A model generated the notes under the pieces. It was not told the DNA's origin, did no database searches, and saw only the letters and a program-made list of their open reading frames with translations. A stretch of DNA of 64,000 bases from CAYMCO01 sp964388955 (GTDB lineage Bacteria; Chloroflexota; Anaerolineae; Anaerolineales; E44-bin32): the NCBI GenBank assembly GCA_964388955.1, contig CAYMCO010000001.1, positions 248,001-312,000 on the forward strand, given 5' to 3'. Position numbers and translations under genes: made by a program. Positions 44,719 through 54,295 of this stretch are shown piece by piece; the stretch's first letter is position 1, and each line of letters opens with the position of its first letter.

Positions 44719-45894
44719 ATTTCCACAAATCTCTTTTGGATTTTCGGCGATTCGCCATTCAAACTCGATGCCGCCACCTGGCTGGAGACTACGGCGCACT
44801 TGAGAAAAATGGGATGGAGGGTGACCCTGATCGGTTCCGGCCCCAAGGGCGACCGAGAAGTCAACGGCGTGCAGGTGCTCTGCATCCCTACGCCGAGGAT
44901 CTACATTCTGCGCCAGTTGGTTTTCCATGCGCAAGTTCTGGCCATGGTCCTCAAGGCGTGGTCGACGATAGACATCATCCTCTTTCATGAAATGTCTGGC
45001 GCCTGGGTCCTGCCTTTGCGCGCATTGAGATGGATCACAGGGCGCGCCCGCCCCGCACTGGCAATGGATACAAGGACCCTATTCATGACCGATCGAGAGA
45101 GGGCCAGCGGGAGAGACCGTTTGCGCAAGTGGTATCTGGACCTGATGACAAGGGCGGGGAATCGGTGGGCGGATGGACGCCTGGCCATCACCCAGCGTAT
45201 GGCGGGAGCGATTGGCATCCCCCCCGCTACTTTGTGGGGGACATGGCCATCCGGCGTCGATGTCGATGAATTCTCTGAGCCCGCCCGGAAACGGCGGTGG
45301 CCTTCCGATGGGGAACCCATCCGGCTGATCTATATTGGCACCCTGAATCATGAGCGCAACCTACTCGCTATGTGCGCTGCAGTTGAGCAGGCAAATTCCG
45401 AGGGGATGGACTTTGTCTTTGGCATGGTGGGAGACGGGACCCTCTGGGAGGAACTGCGGCAGCGTGCGGAATCTTCGGGAGGCAAGATCGAAGTGATGCC
45501 TCGCGTATCGCATCGTCAAATACCGGTCCTGCTGTCTGAATGGCACATCGGTGTACTGCCATTCCGGGACGAGCTGAAGTTCCGGGTCAGCAGCCCCATC
45601 AAACTCTTTGAGTATATGGCCTCTGGGCTCCCGATACTTGCCACGGAGGTGGTGTGTCATACGGATGCAGTCGGAGCAGGCGATTACGTGTTTTGGGCGA
45701 GAGGGGGCGGTGAGGCGGATCTCCTTTCCGCGCTTCGTCACATCTGGCAAGGGAGGGGCACGCTCGCTGAGCTGGGAAATCACGCAAGTGACGCCGCCTC
45801 GGCCTGGTCTTGGCAACGGTCTGCCCAGAAGTTGGATCAAGCGCTTCGCCGGGGGCTGCCGGCTGAGTGTGAAGGGGGCGGAAGATGTCCTTAG
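44719..45894 (+). CDS. Glycosyltransferase (GT-B) with apparent ATT start
   Basis: The usual choice, TTG 44800, would remove the first beta strand. In the same frame, directly after the previous stop (TAG 44707), the sequence codes NLFWIFGDSPFKLDAATWLE, a normal GT4 N-terminus, but there is no ATG, GTG or TTG. The only plausible initiators are ATT 44719 or a codon altered by error; from ATT the protein has 391 residues. Donor-domain motifs: LIYIGTLNHERNLLAM, a VGDGTLWEEL segment, and FRVSSPIKLFEYMASGLPI. Function: sugar addition in repeat-unit assembly, specificity unknown. The start needs checking. Confidence 0.75.
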   Translation: MSTNLFWIFGDSPFKLDAATWLETTAHLRKMGWRVTLIGSGPKGDREVNGVQVLCIPTPRIYILRQLVFHAQVLAMVLKAWSTIDIILFHEMSGAWVLPLRALRWITGRARPALAMDTRTLFMTDRERASGRDRLRKWYLDLMTRAGNRWADGRLAITQRMAGAIGIPPATLWGTWPSGVDVDEFSEPARKRRWPSDGEPIRLIYIGTLNHERNLLAMCAAVEQANSEGMDFVFGMVGDGTLWEELRQRAESSGGKIEVMPRVSHRQIPVLLSEWHIGVLPFRDELKFRVSSPIKLFEYMASGLPILATEVVCHTDAVGAGDYVFWARGGGEADLLSALRHIWQGRGTLAELGNHASDAASAWSWQRSAQKLDQALRRGLPAECEGGGRCP

Positions 45895-46003
45895 AACGCG
45901 GCGGAAGCTCTCACAACTATATGCACGCAGCGCTGACTTCCCCCCCGCACATTTCAATGACGCGGCAGACCGCGGGCGATCACCGGTGGGTGGATCCATC
46001 AAC

Positions 46004-46978
46004 ATGAGCCTCGATGGCCGCGCAAACGGCTTCTTCCTGATTTCTCTTGATACGGAAATCGGTTGGGGTCATTTTGACCAGGATGCGACCCGCCGTAAGC
46101 TCATTTCCAGCGACGGATCGCGGGAGCGGCGATCGATTGACCGGATTCTTGGGTTGCTCGAGGAGTACGGGATAGCGGCGACCTGGGCTGTGGTCGGCCA
46201 TCTCTTCTTTCGAGAGTGCGAGGGATGCGACCTGTGCCCGATATTGGAGTGGAAGGATCGCTACCAGTGTTTCCAGCAGATTTATGAGACCAGCCACCCC
46301 TTATGGTACGGATCTGACATTATTGACCAACTGCTGGAAAGAGGGTCGACGAACGAGCTCGCTTTTCACGGATACACGCATCGGCCCTTCAGCGAACTGA
46401 CTGCAGCGCAGGCCATCGAAGAAATCCAAGAGTGGTCCAGGTTGGGCGCAAGGAGAGGCCTGAGCCCGAAGACAGTGATCTTTCCCCGCGGCCGCATCGG
46501 TCATCTCGACATTCTGCGTCAATTCGGCTTCACCTCCTATAGGGCGAAGCCGGTCCCCCCTGGGGAGGGAACACCCCCCTTGATCTCAAAGCTGATCAAC
46601 CGCATCGATATGATCTATCCACTTCGGGAGGTGAGACTGCTCCCGGCGACGGCCGATTCCTCAGGGTTGGTTCGCATCCCTGTATCTTCGAAGCTGTTCC
46701 CGTTCCGCCCAGGGACCGCCAAGGTGTTGAAGCGTCTTGGGCTCGAGCACATGGGGTTGGGGCGAATCGAACGGGGCATCGAGAGGGCCGCCGCCGAGAG
46801 AGGGATCGTGCACCTCTATTGCCATCCGTATGAATTCACATCCGAAGCGCATTTTGACCATCTGGAAAGAGTGCTGAGAGCTGCGAGTGGGCACATCGGT
46901 GAGGGGCATTTGGTTTCCACCACTCTGGCAGACTTCGCAGATCGGTTTCTCTCTCAAGCTGTGGTTCAATCGGGCTAG
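46004..46978 (+). CDS. Polysaccharide deacetylase (NodB homology domain)
   Basis: 324 residues from ATG 46004 (upstream GGTGGA); a longer frame overlaps the previous gene and is rejected, though GTG 45986 is possible. NodB motifs: LISLDTEIGWG with the catalytic/metal Asp, AFHGYTHRPFSE (His-x3-His metal ligands), IFPRGRIGH (motif 3) and HLYCHPYEF near the end (motif 5 His). Members de-N-acetylate sugars in glycans. Without a signal peptide it would act in the cytoplasm on lipid-linked intermediates. A second deacetylase-like gene closes the locus at 55813. Confidence 0.82.
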   Translation: MSLDGRANGFFLISLDTEIGWGHFDQDATRRKLISSDGSRERRSIDRILGLLEEYGIAATWAVVGHLFFRECEGCDLCPILEWKDRYQCFQQIYETSHPLWYGSDIIDQLLERGSTNELAFHGYTHRPFSELTAAQAIEEIQEWSRLGARRGLSPKTVIFPRGRIGHLDILRQFGFTSYRAKPVPPGEGTPPLISKLINRIDMIYPLREVRLLPATADSSGLVRIPVSSKLFPFRPGTAKVLKRLGLEHMGLGRIERGIERAAAERGIVHLYCHPYEFTSEAHFDHLERVLRAASGHIGEGHLVSTTLADFADRFLSQAVVQSG

Positions 46979-47020
46979 CCCTGATTGAACCGGAAGCACC
47001 GAATCAGGACCGCACAAACC

Positions 47021-48157
47021 ATGAATGTTGCCGTCATCACAAGCCTGCGCAGAGGGTTCGAACACTTCGTGTTTCGAGAGCTGCAGATCATCGCTTCTCA
47101 AGGGATTTCGCTCCACATATTCCCGACCAAGTATCAACGGGGCCTGTACAACCCTGAACCTGAGTGGATCCTTCACAGATGGCATGCATTATCGGCGGCC
47201 CTGCTCCAACCACTCTATTTCTTGACCCACCCGCTCAAATACGCGCGCCTGCTCTGGGAGGCATCCAAATACCACGCATGGGTGGATTTCGCTCTGGCCT
47301 GGCTGTTCTCCAGAAGAATGGCAGGGATCGATGTGATCTACTCCATCTTCGGCGACCACAAGTTCTTCGTTGGCTACTTCTGCAAACGCATCACCGGCCT
47401 GCCCCTGGTTGTAACGATCCATGCCTATGAGCTCTATCGCAATCCCAATCCTGACCTCTTTGTCAAAGCCCTTGCAGCATGCGATCAGATCATCACTGTC
47501 ACAGACTATAACAAGGAGCTTCTCAGCGACCGGTACGGGGTCGATCCTGAAGCTATCAAGGTCGTCCGGTGCAGCGTGGACATAGATGCATATCACCCCG
47601 AAAGCAAGTTCGTGATCCTTATCGTTGCCTATTTCGAAGACAAGAAGGGGCATGACACCCTTCTTCGGGCCGTCCGAGAGCTCGGATTGCATGATATTGA
47701 GGTGTGGGTTGTTGGCAGCGGGCGTGGGAAGGCGAGAGATGTAGATGTCGTCAAACTGGCTGAGGATTTGGATATCGCTGATCGGGTCGCGTTCTTCGGG
47801 GAACTGGGAGGGAATGCACTCAAGGCGATGTACCGGTCCTGCGATGTCTTCTGCCTTCCATCCCGATTCAGCCATGATGGAATCGCCGAAGGGTTCCCAA
47901 CGGTGCTCATGGAGGCCATGGCATTCGGCAAACCGGTGATCTCCACCCGACATGTGGAGATACCTCGAATCATTACGGAGATTGTCGTTGAGGAGAACGA
48001 CTACCGGGCGCTCGCTGCTGCTATCAGAAGCCTATATGAGTCGAAAGAGCTTCGCAGGAAACTGGGAATGCAAAACAGAGCTATCGCCGAGAGGCTCTTC
48101 TCCCCGGAAAATGCCCGCCAGACGGCGTCCATTCTGCAAGAGCTGGCGGTGAGGTGA
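47021..48157 (+). CDS. Family 4-like glycosyltransferase (GT-B)
   Basis: 378 residues from ATG 47021; no strong SD. N-terminus MNVAVITSLRRGFEHFVFREL. Donor domain: ILIVAYFEDKKGHDTLLRAV, VAFFGELGGNALKAMYRSCD, LPSRFSHDGIAEGFPTVLME and GKPVISTRHVEIPRI. The long insertion before EGFPTVLMEAM is as in WcaL/AmsK-like colanic-acid transferases. The following sulfotransferase starts with GTG overlapping its stop codon (GTGA), so the two are co-translated. Sugar specificity is unknown. Confidence 0.87.
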   Translation: MNVAVITSLRRGFEHFVFRELQIIASQGISLHIFPTKYQRGLYNPEPEWILHRWHALSAALLQPLYFLTHPLKYARLLWEASKYHAWVDFALAWLFSRRMAGIDVIYSIFGDHKFFVGYFCKRITGLPLVVTIHAYELYRNPNPDLFVKALAACDQIITVTDYNKELLSDRYGVDPEAIKVVRCSVDIDAYHPESKFVILIVAYFEDKKGHDTLLRAVRELGLHDIEVWVVGSGRGKARDVDVVKLAEDLDIADRVAFFGELGGNALKAMYRSCDVFCLPSRFSHDGIAEGFPTVLMEAMAFGKPVISTRHVEIPRIITEIVVEENDYRALAAAIRSLYESKELRRKLGMQNRAIAERLFSPENARQTASILQELAVR

Positions 48158-49065
48158 GAACGACTGACTCAAGACTGGAAAAGACGGGCCATCGCGCCCG
48201 GCCTCGCGACCGGTCCCATAATGAGGATGGAATGCTGGACAGACTCGCCCGCAGATCGCTTGAAACAGGTTGGATCAAAGTGGGCAGGGCCTTCAGAGCC
48301 CTGGGGCGACGCCTTAATGAGCCTCTGATCATTCTTGGCACCGGCCGCGCTGGCACGAACCTTGTGGAAGATATCCTGAATTCACATCCCGGGATTCGAG
48401 GGTATCCAGGGGAGGCCAACCGCCTCTGGCATCCGCTGCTGGAGCCTTTCGAGACGACGCCGATCGACATTCCCCCTATCGAGATCGACCCGGAGCATTT
48501 CACACGGGTTTCGCTCTCCACGTGGCCAGATGGGCAGGAGAACAAGATCCATGATGCCTTCTCAGGATTCAGCAGGACGCTTGGATTGGGCCGCAGGTTC
48601 TTCTGCAAGAGCGCCATGATTTCCTTCATGATCCCCAAGATTTGTGAGATCTTCCCCGATGTCAAGATCCTCCACATGTACCGCTTTGGGCCTGCTGTGG
48701 TTGAGTCCTATTTCAAGAAGAACTTCGGGAAGTACTCGCGGTATGATTATTCACCGCAGCAATACTATGAACACTGCGCCAGATATTGGAATGACTGCCT
48801 GCTCGAGATCGACCGATCGGTCAAGGCCACATCGCTCCGTGAACGGGCCGCCTTCTTGGAGCTGAGCTACGAGGCATTGTGCGACCGGCCTTCTGAAACC
48901 CTAAGAACCCTCTCTGAATTCATACATGTCGAGGACTTGTTCAAGTTTCCCTTGTCCCGCATCGAGAATATGAATTACAAGGTCGGTGACTTCGAGAAGA
49001 ACGGGAAATGGAGACACCTCATCGAGATCATGGAACCCGCGATGCGCTTGAAAGGATATATCTGA
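48154..49065 (+). CDS. Sulfotransferase
   Basis: 303 residues from GTG 48154, overlapping the previous stop by four bases. The PAPS 5'-phosphosulfate loop is visible in LIILGTGRAGTNLVEDIL, and the 3'-phosphate region in KILHMYRFGPAVVESYF, although the usual Arg-x-Pro is replaced by Arg-Phe-Gly. A C-terminal LSYEALCDRPSETL matches the family's conserved Glu-Asp-Leu block. Coupled to glycosyltransferase genes, it probably sulfates a sugar of the polysaccharide. It is separate in sequence from the sulfotransferase domain of the NRPS at 24189. Confidence 0.8.
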   Translation: MRTTDSRLEKTGHRARPRDRSHNEDGMLDRLARRSLETGWIKVGRAFRALGRRLNEPLIILGTGRAGTNLVEDILNSHPGIRGYPGEANRLWHPLLEPFETTPIDIPPIEIDPEHFTRVSLSTWPDGQENKIHDAFSGFSRTLGLGRRFFCKSAMISFMIPKICEIFPDVKILHMYRFGPAVVESYFKKNFGKYSRYDYSPQQYYEHCARYWNDCLLEIDRSVKATSLRERAAFLELSYEALCDRPSETLRTLSEFIHVEDLFKFPLSRIENMNYKVGDFEKNGKWRHLIEIMEPAMRLKGYI

Positions 49066-49270
49066 TGCTGCCGCTTGCTGCATCCGTGCCGCCCGCTCGT
49101 GGGCTTGCGCAAGGCGACATCACTCATGCCCTAGGGATGAATGCTGACGGGGGGCTGAGCTCCTGGCGGTCAGGACCTCCCGCAACAACGCAGGAGCGCA
49201 CTGCTCGCACGGAGACAGCACTGACGGCCAAATGGCCCGACCAGTGTCGCTCCGTACGATGGCCAGAGAT

Positions 49271-50479
49271 ATGAATTCGGACCAAGCGGAGACCCGAACC
49301 AGCCGCCACTGCATGGTCGTCCACGCCTACTTCCCAATGGGAGAAACAAGGGTCCAGCGCGAGGCAGAGGCCCTGATCGGCGGAGGGTATTCGGTGGATG
49401 TGATTTGCCTGCGCTACAAGCGAGAGCCCTATCGATCCCAGGCGAAAGGCATCAATGTCCTACGGGTGCCTCTTGCGAGACACCGCAATGCGGGGTTCGC
49501 CGTGCAATTGATCGAATACATCGCCTTCTTTCTCGCCGCAACCGTGCTCGTCAGTCTCCGACATCTATCGCACCCCTATCACAGTATTCAGGCGCACAAT
49601 CCTCCAGACTTCCTGGTCTTCTGCGCGATCATTCCGAAACTGCTCGGGGCCAGGATCATTCTCGACATTCACGACTTGATGCCGGAGTTCTTCATGTATC
49701 GGCGCAGTGCGGCCCATGAGGCTTCGCTTGACGTGCGCCTAGTGCTTCTGCAAGAAAGGCTCGCCTGTGGCTTCGCCGACCGTGTGATCACCGTCAGTCA
49801 TATATGGAGAGAGACCCTAGCCAACCGAGGCGTTCCCCCGGGCAAGATCGGTGTGGTGATGAATCTTGCCGACGATCGCATCTTCGCCCGCGTTGGGAAG
49901 CCGGATGATCCCCCGGCCCACTCATGCGGATTGAGATTGATCTACCATGGGATGATCGTTGAGCGATATGGCCTGGACCTTGTGCTGACCGCCCTGCGCG
50001 GCCTGAGGGAGAAGGCCCCTGGTATCCATTTCACGGTGCTGGGAAATGGGCCGTATCTCGCCAACCTTCAAGCCATCGCGGAAGAGCAGCAAGTCGACGA
50101 CTGCGTCACATTTCTCACAACCTTCCGACCGGTGGAAGAGCTTCCCGCCATTATCCTCGGCCACGATGTCGGCGTGGTTCCCTATCGCAACGATCGATTC
50201 ACGGATCAGCTCGTTCCTACAAAGCTGCTTGAATACGCTGCCCTGGGAATGCCGTGCATCGTCGCGAGAACCACCGCCATTCAATACTACTTCGACGACG
50301 AGATGGTGGAGTTCTTTTCGCCGGGCAGTGTGCAAGCACTCGAAGGGGCAATTCGGCACCTATACGAGAGCAAAGAGCGGCGGGCGCAGCTTTCGAGAGG
50401 AATCTATGACTTCCACACCAGACACACGTGGTCGGAGCATGCCCGAGAATACATCCAGATGATCCGGGGCCAGAAGTGA
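49271..50479 (+). CDS. Family 4-like glycosyltransferase (GT-B)
   Basis: 402 residues from ATG 49271 (AGAGAT before it). Acceptor domain: VVHAYFPMGETRVQREAEAL, a hydrophobic stretch at about residues 75-100, and IILDIHDLMPEFF as seen in WbuB-like enzymes. Donor domain: LIYHGMIVERYGLDLVL, ILGHDVGVVPYRNDRFTDQL and PTKLLEYAALGMPCIVART. The hydrophobic N-terminal stretch suggests monotopic membrane association. The 205-base gap upstream has no supported gene. Confidence 0.86.
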   Translation: MNSDQAETRTSRHCMVVHAYFPMGETRVQREAEALIGGGYSVDVICLRYKREPYRSQAKGINVLRVPLARHRNAGFAVQLIEYIAFFLAATVLVSLRHLSHPYHSIQAHNPPDFLVFCAIIPKLLGARIILDIHDLMPEFFMYRRSAAHEASLDVRLVLLQERLACGFADRVITVSHIWRETLANRGVPPGKIGVVMNLADDRIFARVGKPDDPPAHSCGLRLIYHGMIVERYGLDLVLTALRGLREKAPGIHFTVLGNGPYLANLQAIAEEQQVDDCVTFLTTFRPVEELPAIILGHDVGVVPYRNDRFTDQLVPTKLLEYAALGMPCIVARTTAIQYYFDDEMVEFFSPGSVQALEGAIRHLYESKERRAQLSRGIYDFHTRHTWSEHAREYIQMIRGQK

Positions 50480-50582
50480 CGCCCCGGTCGGGAACAGCCG
50501 ATTCACGCCTCCAAAGGACAAAGCTTCAGTTCAAGGGAGAATCGCCTATCCATCCAGCGGATGCGAAGATGGTACCCCTCCA

Positions 50583-51599
50583 ATGATGCTCCTACGCAGA
50601 CTCCCTTTGGTTGAATGGCAACGTGCTCTGTGCAACCTCCCTGGCTCGAACATCTTCCATTCCCCGGAGATGTTTGAGGTCTTTGCACAGTCCAAGGGCT
50701 TCTCGCCGGACCTCTGGGCCGTTGCTGATTCTTCCGGCCGGGTGCTCACGCTCCTATTGCCTGTCCGCGTCACGCTCAACCCAATGCTATCTGCCTTGAC
50801 CACGCGCGCCGTTGTCTATGGCAGCCTGCTTTGCGAGGAGAGCAGCGCCGGCATCCGGGCGCTCGAGTTGCTCCTGCAGGAATACACAAATGCCCCGGAC
50901 GGGCGAGCGCTGTTCACCGAGCTGCGCAACTTGGGGGACACATCGGCCTTCCGGCCGGTTCTGCAGAATTTCGGGTTCGACTATGAGGAGCACGTCAACT
51001 TTCTGATCAACCTGGGCCAATCGCCGGAAGATCTGATGGGAGGGATTGGGAGTCGAACCCGGAAGAACATCCGTCGGGGCCTCCGCAAGGATGATGTCGA
51101 TATCAGTGATGTGACCAGCCTCGAAGGGCTGGCCGCCTGCTACGAACTCATCTGCCTCAGCTACGAATATGCCAGTGTGCCTGTCCCGGATTACTCTCTT
51201 TTTGAAGCGGCATTCAAGTTGCTCTTGCCCAGGGAAATGGTCCGCTTCAGCCTGGCGCGCCTGGATGGCATACCTATCGCGACATCGGTGGACCTTCTCT
51301 ACAAGGGTGTCATGTACGGATGGTACGGAGGCGTTGATCGGCGGTACACCTCAGCACTGCCCGGAGAACTCATCACGTGGCACATCCTTGAGTGGGGAGC
51401 AGCCAGCGAGAGGTTCCACACCTATGACTTTGGCGGTGCGGGCGATCCCGCCGAGGACTATGGCGTACGCGGTTTCAAAGCAAAATTCGGCGGTGAGCTG
51501 GTCAGCTTCGGCCGCTACAAGCGCATACATTCCCGACTGCGCTACTTGATTGCGGATTTTGGGTATCGTCTTTCACGGGGATATCTGTACGGCAGATAG
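50583..51599 (+). CDS. FemAB/GNAT-like acyltransferase (BioF2/CelD-like)
   Basis: 338 residues; ATG 50583 and ATG 50586 are adjacent candidates. The C-terminal half has the GNAT-like pattern of FemAB-related proteins: SRTRKNIRRGLR (basic, acyl-donor side), LARLDGIPIATSVDLLYKG, YGWYGGVDRRY and YDFGGAGDPAEDYGVRGFKAKFGGE at the end. Related proteins accompany exopolysaccharide loci in many bacteria (for example with PEP-CTERM/exosortase systems). The role may be aminoacylation or acylation of a sugar, but this is not established. It is followed by a second family member. Confidence 0.75.
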   Translation: MMLLRRLPLVEWQRALCNLPGSNIFHSPEMFEVFAQSKGFSPDLWAVADSSGRVLTLLLPVRVTLNPMLSALTTRAVVYGSLLCEESSAGIRALELLLQEYTNAPDGRALFTELRNLGDTSAFRPVLQNFGFDYEEHVNFLINLGQSPEDLMGGIGSRTRKNIRRGLRKDDVDISDVTSLEGLAACYELICLSYEYASVPVPDYSLFEAAFKLLLPREMVRFSLARLDGIPIATSVDLLYKGVMYGWYGGVDRRYTSALPGELITWHILEWGAASERFHTYDFGGAGDPAEDYGVRGFKAKFGGELVSFGRYKRIHSRLRYLIADFGYRLSRGYLYGR

Positions 51600-51679
51600 A
51601 GACGAGTCCCAGCCGCCGGCGACGGGGATATCGCCGATGCTGGCGATGAACGCCAAGAACATGAACGGAAGGGGTGTCC

Positions 51680-52792
51680 ATGCGGGTCACACAACTCGAT
51701 GCGAAGGATTGTCACAGGTGGGATGCATTCGTCTCCCGTGAGCCGAGCTTCAGTCTGCTGCAATCCTGGGAATGGGGGGAGTTCAAGAAGAAACTGGGCT
51801 GGAATGTGTTCCGGATTGCCGTAGAAGATCGGAAAGGTATTCGCGCGGGAGCACAAATGCTGATCAAGGCATTGCCATTCGAGGTTTTCAGCGTGGCATA
51901 TGTCCCTCGTGGCCCGGTAGGCGATTGGCTGGATGAGGAGGTCGGGCCCGAGCTCCTCTCTGCGTTGAATCGAGTTGCCCATCAACACAGAACTCTTTTT
52001 CTGAAGATCGAACCCCCGCTGATAGTCGATCCAAGCACGGAGCGTTTGCTGCGGCGGCACCATTTTCGCCCCAGTTCCAGTACCATTCAGCCGCCTGCCA
52101 CCTTGATCCTCGATTTGAGCCCCAGCCAGGATGAGCTCCTGCGGCGGATGCGCAAGAAGACAAGGCAATATATCCGTTCTGCGACGCGAGAGGGCATCCA
52201 AATCCGAGTTGGCGAATATGAGGATCTTCCAGACTTCTACAGGCTGTTGCGCCTGACCAGCCGTAGAGCCAGCTTTCCCATAAGATCCTGGGACTACTAC
52301 AGGAGAGAATGGCAGGAATTCGCTGGAGATGACCGGTACATCCTATTGTTGGCCTATCTGGGGGATCGATTGCTCGCGGCGCGCATCGCTTGTCGATTCG
52401 GCGAGCACGCTGCTGAATTTCATGCCGGATCAGTGGATGACTTCGGTGGCTTGCACCCCAACTATCTCCTCGTGTGGGAGGCCATCAAATGGGCACAAAG
52501 ACATGACTGCCAGACCTATGACCTATGGGGCATCCCCGCTGAAGCCGCCGATCTTGCGATGAACGGCGAGGAAGATCCGGTATTTCACAGGACGGATGGA
52601 TTGTGGGGGGTATACAGGTTCAAGAGTGGCTTCACGAAGAACATCGTGAACTACGTGGGAGCGTATGACCTTGTGTATGCTTCAATCCCCTACAGATTCA
52701 TCACGAACAGATTTGTCAACGGGGAAGTTCTGGAACGGGTTGCCCGTTGGATGGACATGTCGCTTCAGGGCGACAAAGCATTCACCTGGTAA
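51680..52792 (+). CDS. FemAB/FemX-like aminoacyltransferase
   Basis: 370 residues from ATG 51680 (GGAAGGGG upstream). Features of lipid-II:Gly/aminoacyl transferases: SLLQSWEWGEFKKKLGW at the N-terminus, MRKKTRQYIRSATREGI, FHAGSVDDF, and YDLWGIPAEA followed by GLWGVYRFKSGF. Classic FemABX use aminoacyl-tRNA to extend peptidoglycan stems. In a polysaccharide locus an amino-acid modification of a sugar is equally possible. The pair with 50583 suggests a duplicated and diverged function. It is probably co-transcribed with the DUF362 gene, which starts 17 bases later. Confidence 0.82.
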   Translation: MRVTQLDAKDCHRWDAFVSREPSFSLLQSWEWGEFKKKLGWNVFRIAVEDRKGIRAGAQMLIKALPFEVFSVAYVPRGPVGDWLDEEVGPELLSALNRVAHQHRTLFLKIEPPLIVDPSTERLLRRHHFRPSSSTIQPPATLILDLSPSQDELLRRMRKKTRQYIRSATREGIQIRVGEYEDLPDFYRLLRLTSRRASFPIRSWDYYRREWQEFAGDDRYILLLAYLGDRLLAARIACRFGEHAAEFHAGSVDDFGGLHPNYLLVWEAIKWAQRHDCQTYDLWGIPAEAADLAMNGEEDPVFHRTDGLWGVYRFKSGFTKNIVNYVGAYDLVYASIPYRFITNRFVNGEVLERVARWMDMSLQGDKAFTW

Positions 52793-52809
52793 CGGCCACA
52801 GGAGAAGAT

Positions 52810-54282
52810 ATGTTATCGCTGATCGTAGACCCCTCGTTGGAATATCCAAGCGCAGACACTCTGTACTCACCAGACGAGCACTTTCCTGAATATCCATATG
52901 ACCACATTTCAGCTTCCAAGAATGCAGTGTATCGCTCCGTCCGTGACTGCTTCACACAGGCTGGCTACGATCGCGATCACTTTGGCACTGCGCAGTGGAA
53001 TCCTCTCGGCGAATTTATCCCGGCTGGATCCCGAGTGTTCATATTGTGCAATTTCGCGAACGAGCGCCGACGCGACGAGTTGCTGCAGAACTATCGGTCG
53101 AGATGTACCCATGGTTCGGTTCTCCGGGCCCTAATAGATTACGTCCTGCTTGCTGTTGGAGACGAGGGCAGCGTATGCTTCGGGAACGCTCCGACCCAGG
53201 TCTGTCACTGGACTTCCGTAATGAGGGACACGGGCGCTCAGGTTGTCCTGGACTTCTATCGCTCCATCGGAGTTTCAGTGGAAGCGAGGGATTTGCGCTT
53301 GCTTGTCACAGATGCGACCCGAATTGGGGCGATCAGGAGCATGGAAAGGCGAGACGAAGCGTGTGGTACGCATGTTGACCTCGGGGACCAGAGCCTGTTC
53401 GCTGAGCTTGACCGCAGGCAAACAAATCGATACCGGGTGATGAACTACAACCCGAGGCGAACGGAGGCTTTCCACTCCCACGGCCATCACGAATACGTAA
53501 TCAATCGTCAGATTCTTGAGTCCGATGTCGTTATCAGCGTACCGAAGTTGAAGACCCATGAGAAAGTGGGGATCACCTGCGCGCTAAAGGGAATGGTTGG
53601 AACAGTGGGCCACAAGGATTCCCTGCCCCATCATCGCTATGGCCCCCCAGCGATGGGAGGGGATGAGTATCCCGTCGATTCAATGGGCCTATTGCAGGTG
53701 GCATCCAAGTTCCATGAAATCAGCCAACGCACCAGACCTGATACACCACTCGGCAGTTTCCTGCGTGTTTCCTACAAAGCGTATCGTCGGGCTATCCGGC
53801 GGTGGTCTCCGGTGCTCGATGGCGCTTGGTGGGGGAACGATACTGCATGGAGAATGGCGCTGGATCTGGCCCGGATTGCAGTCTACGCAAATGGAGAAGG
53901 CGAGATGCAGAACAGCGCTTCAAGGCAGCATCTCGTGCTTGTCGATGGGATCGTTGGAGGGGAAAAGCAGGGGCCGGCACACTCTACGGCAACGGAAGCC
54001 GGCGTGCTGCTCTTCGGCGATGATCTGGCTGCCGTCGACTTCGCATGTGCCACGGTGATGGGATTTGACCCGCACCGAATACCTCTGATATGCGAGGCCC
54101 TGCAATTGAATGAGTACCCACTCTTGCAGAGATCCCTGTTTGGTAACCAGGTCATACACAACGGGAGGGTGCTCTCCTTCTCAGAATTCAGCGAGATGGA
54201 ATGGTACCATTTTGAGCCGCAATCGGGCTGGGTGGAGAGGCTGCGTGCGGGGCCGCAGCTCGAGCCCGTCGTTTCTGAGTGA
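52810..54282 (+). CDS. DUF362-domain protein
   Basis: 490 residues from ATG 52810 with SD AGGAGA. DUF362 hallmarks: VISVPKLKTHEKVGITCALKG (residues about 240-262), then LVDGIVGGEKQGPAHSTATEAG. The function of the family is not established; some members are iron-sulfur proteins, but I see no ferredoxin-type CxxCxxCxxxC cluster here. A similar gene accompanies ATP-grasp and deacetylase genes in other exopolysaccharide or aminosugar loci. It lies between the FemAB-like and ATP-grasp genes with short gaps, so it belongs to the same unit. Confidence 0.75.
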   Translation: MLSLIVDPSLEYPSADTLYSPDEHFPEYPYDHISASKNAVYRSVRDCFTQAGYDRDHFGTAQWNPLGEFIPAGSRVFILCNFANERRRDELLQNYRSRCTHGSVLRALIDYVLLAVGDEGSVCFGNAPTQVCHWTSVMRDTGAQVVLDFYRSIGVSVEARDLRLLVTDATRIGAIRSMERRDEACGTHVDLGDQSLFAELDRRQTNRYRVMNYNPRRTEAFHSHGHHEYVINRQILESDVVISVPKLKTHEKVGITCALKGMVGTVGHKDSLPHHRYGPPAMGGDEYPVDSMGLLQVASKFHEISQRTRPDTPLGSFLRVSYKAYRRAIRRWSPVLDGAWWGNDTAWRMALDLARIAVYANGEGEMQNSASRQHLVLVDGIVGGEKQGPAHSTATEAGVLLFGDDLAAVDFACATVMGFDPHRIPLICEALQLNEYPLLQRSLFGNQVIHNGRVLSFSEFSEMEWYHFEPQSGWVERLRAGPQLEPVVSE

Positions 54283-54295
54283 GGACGGATCAACG

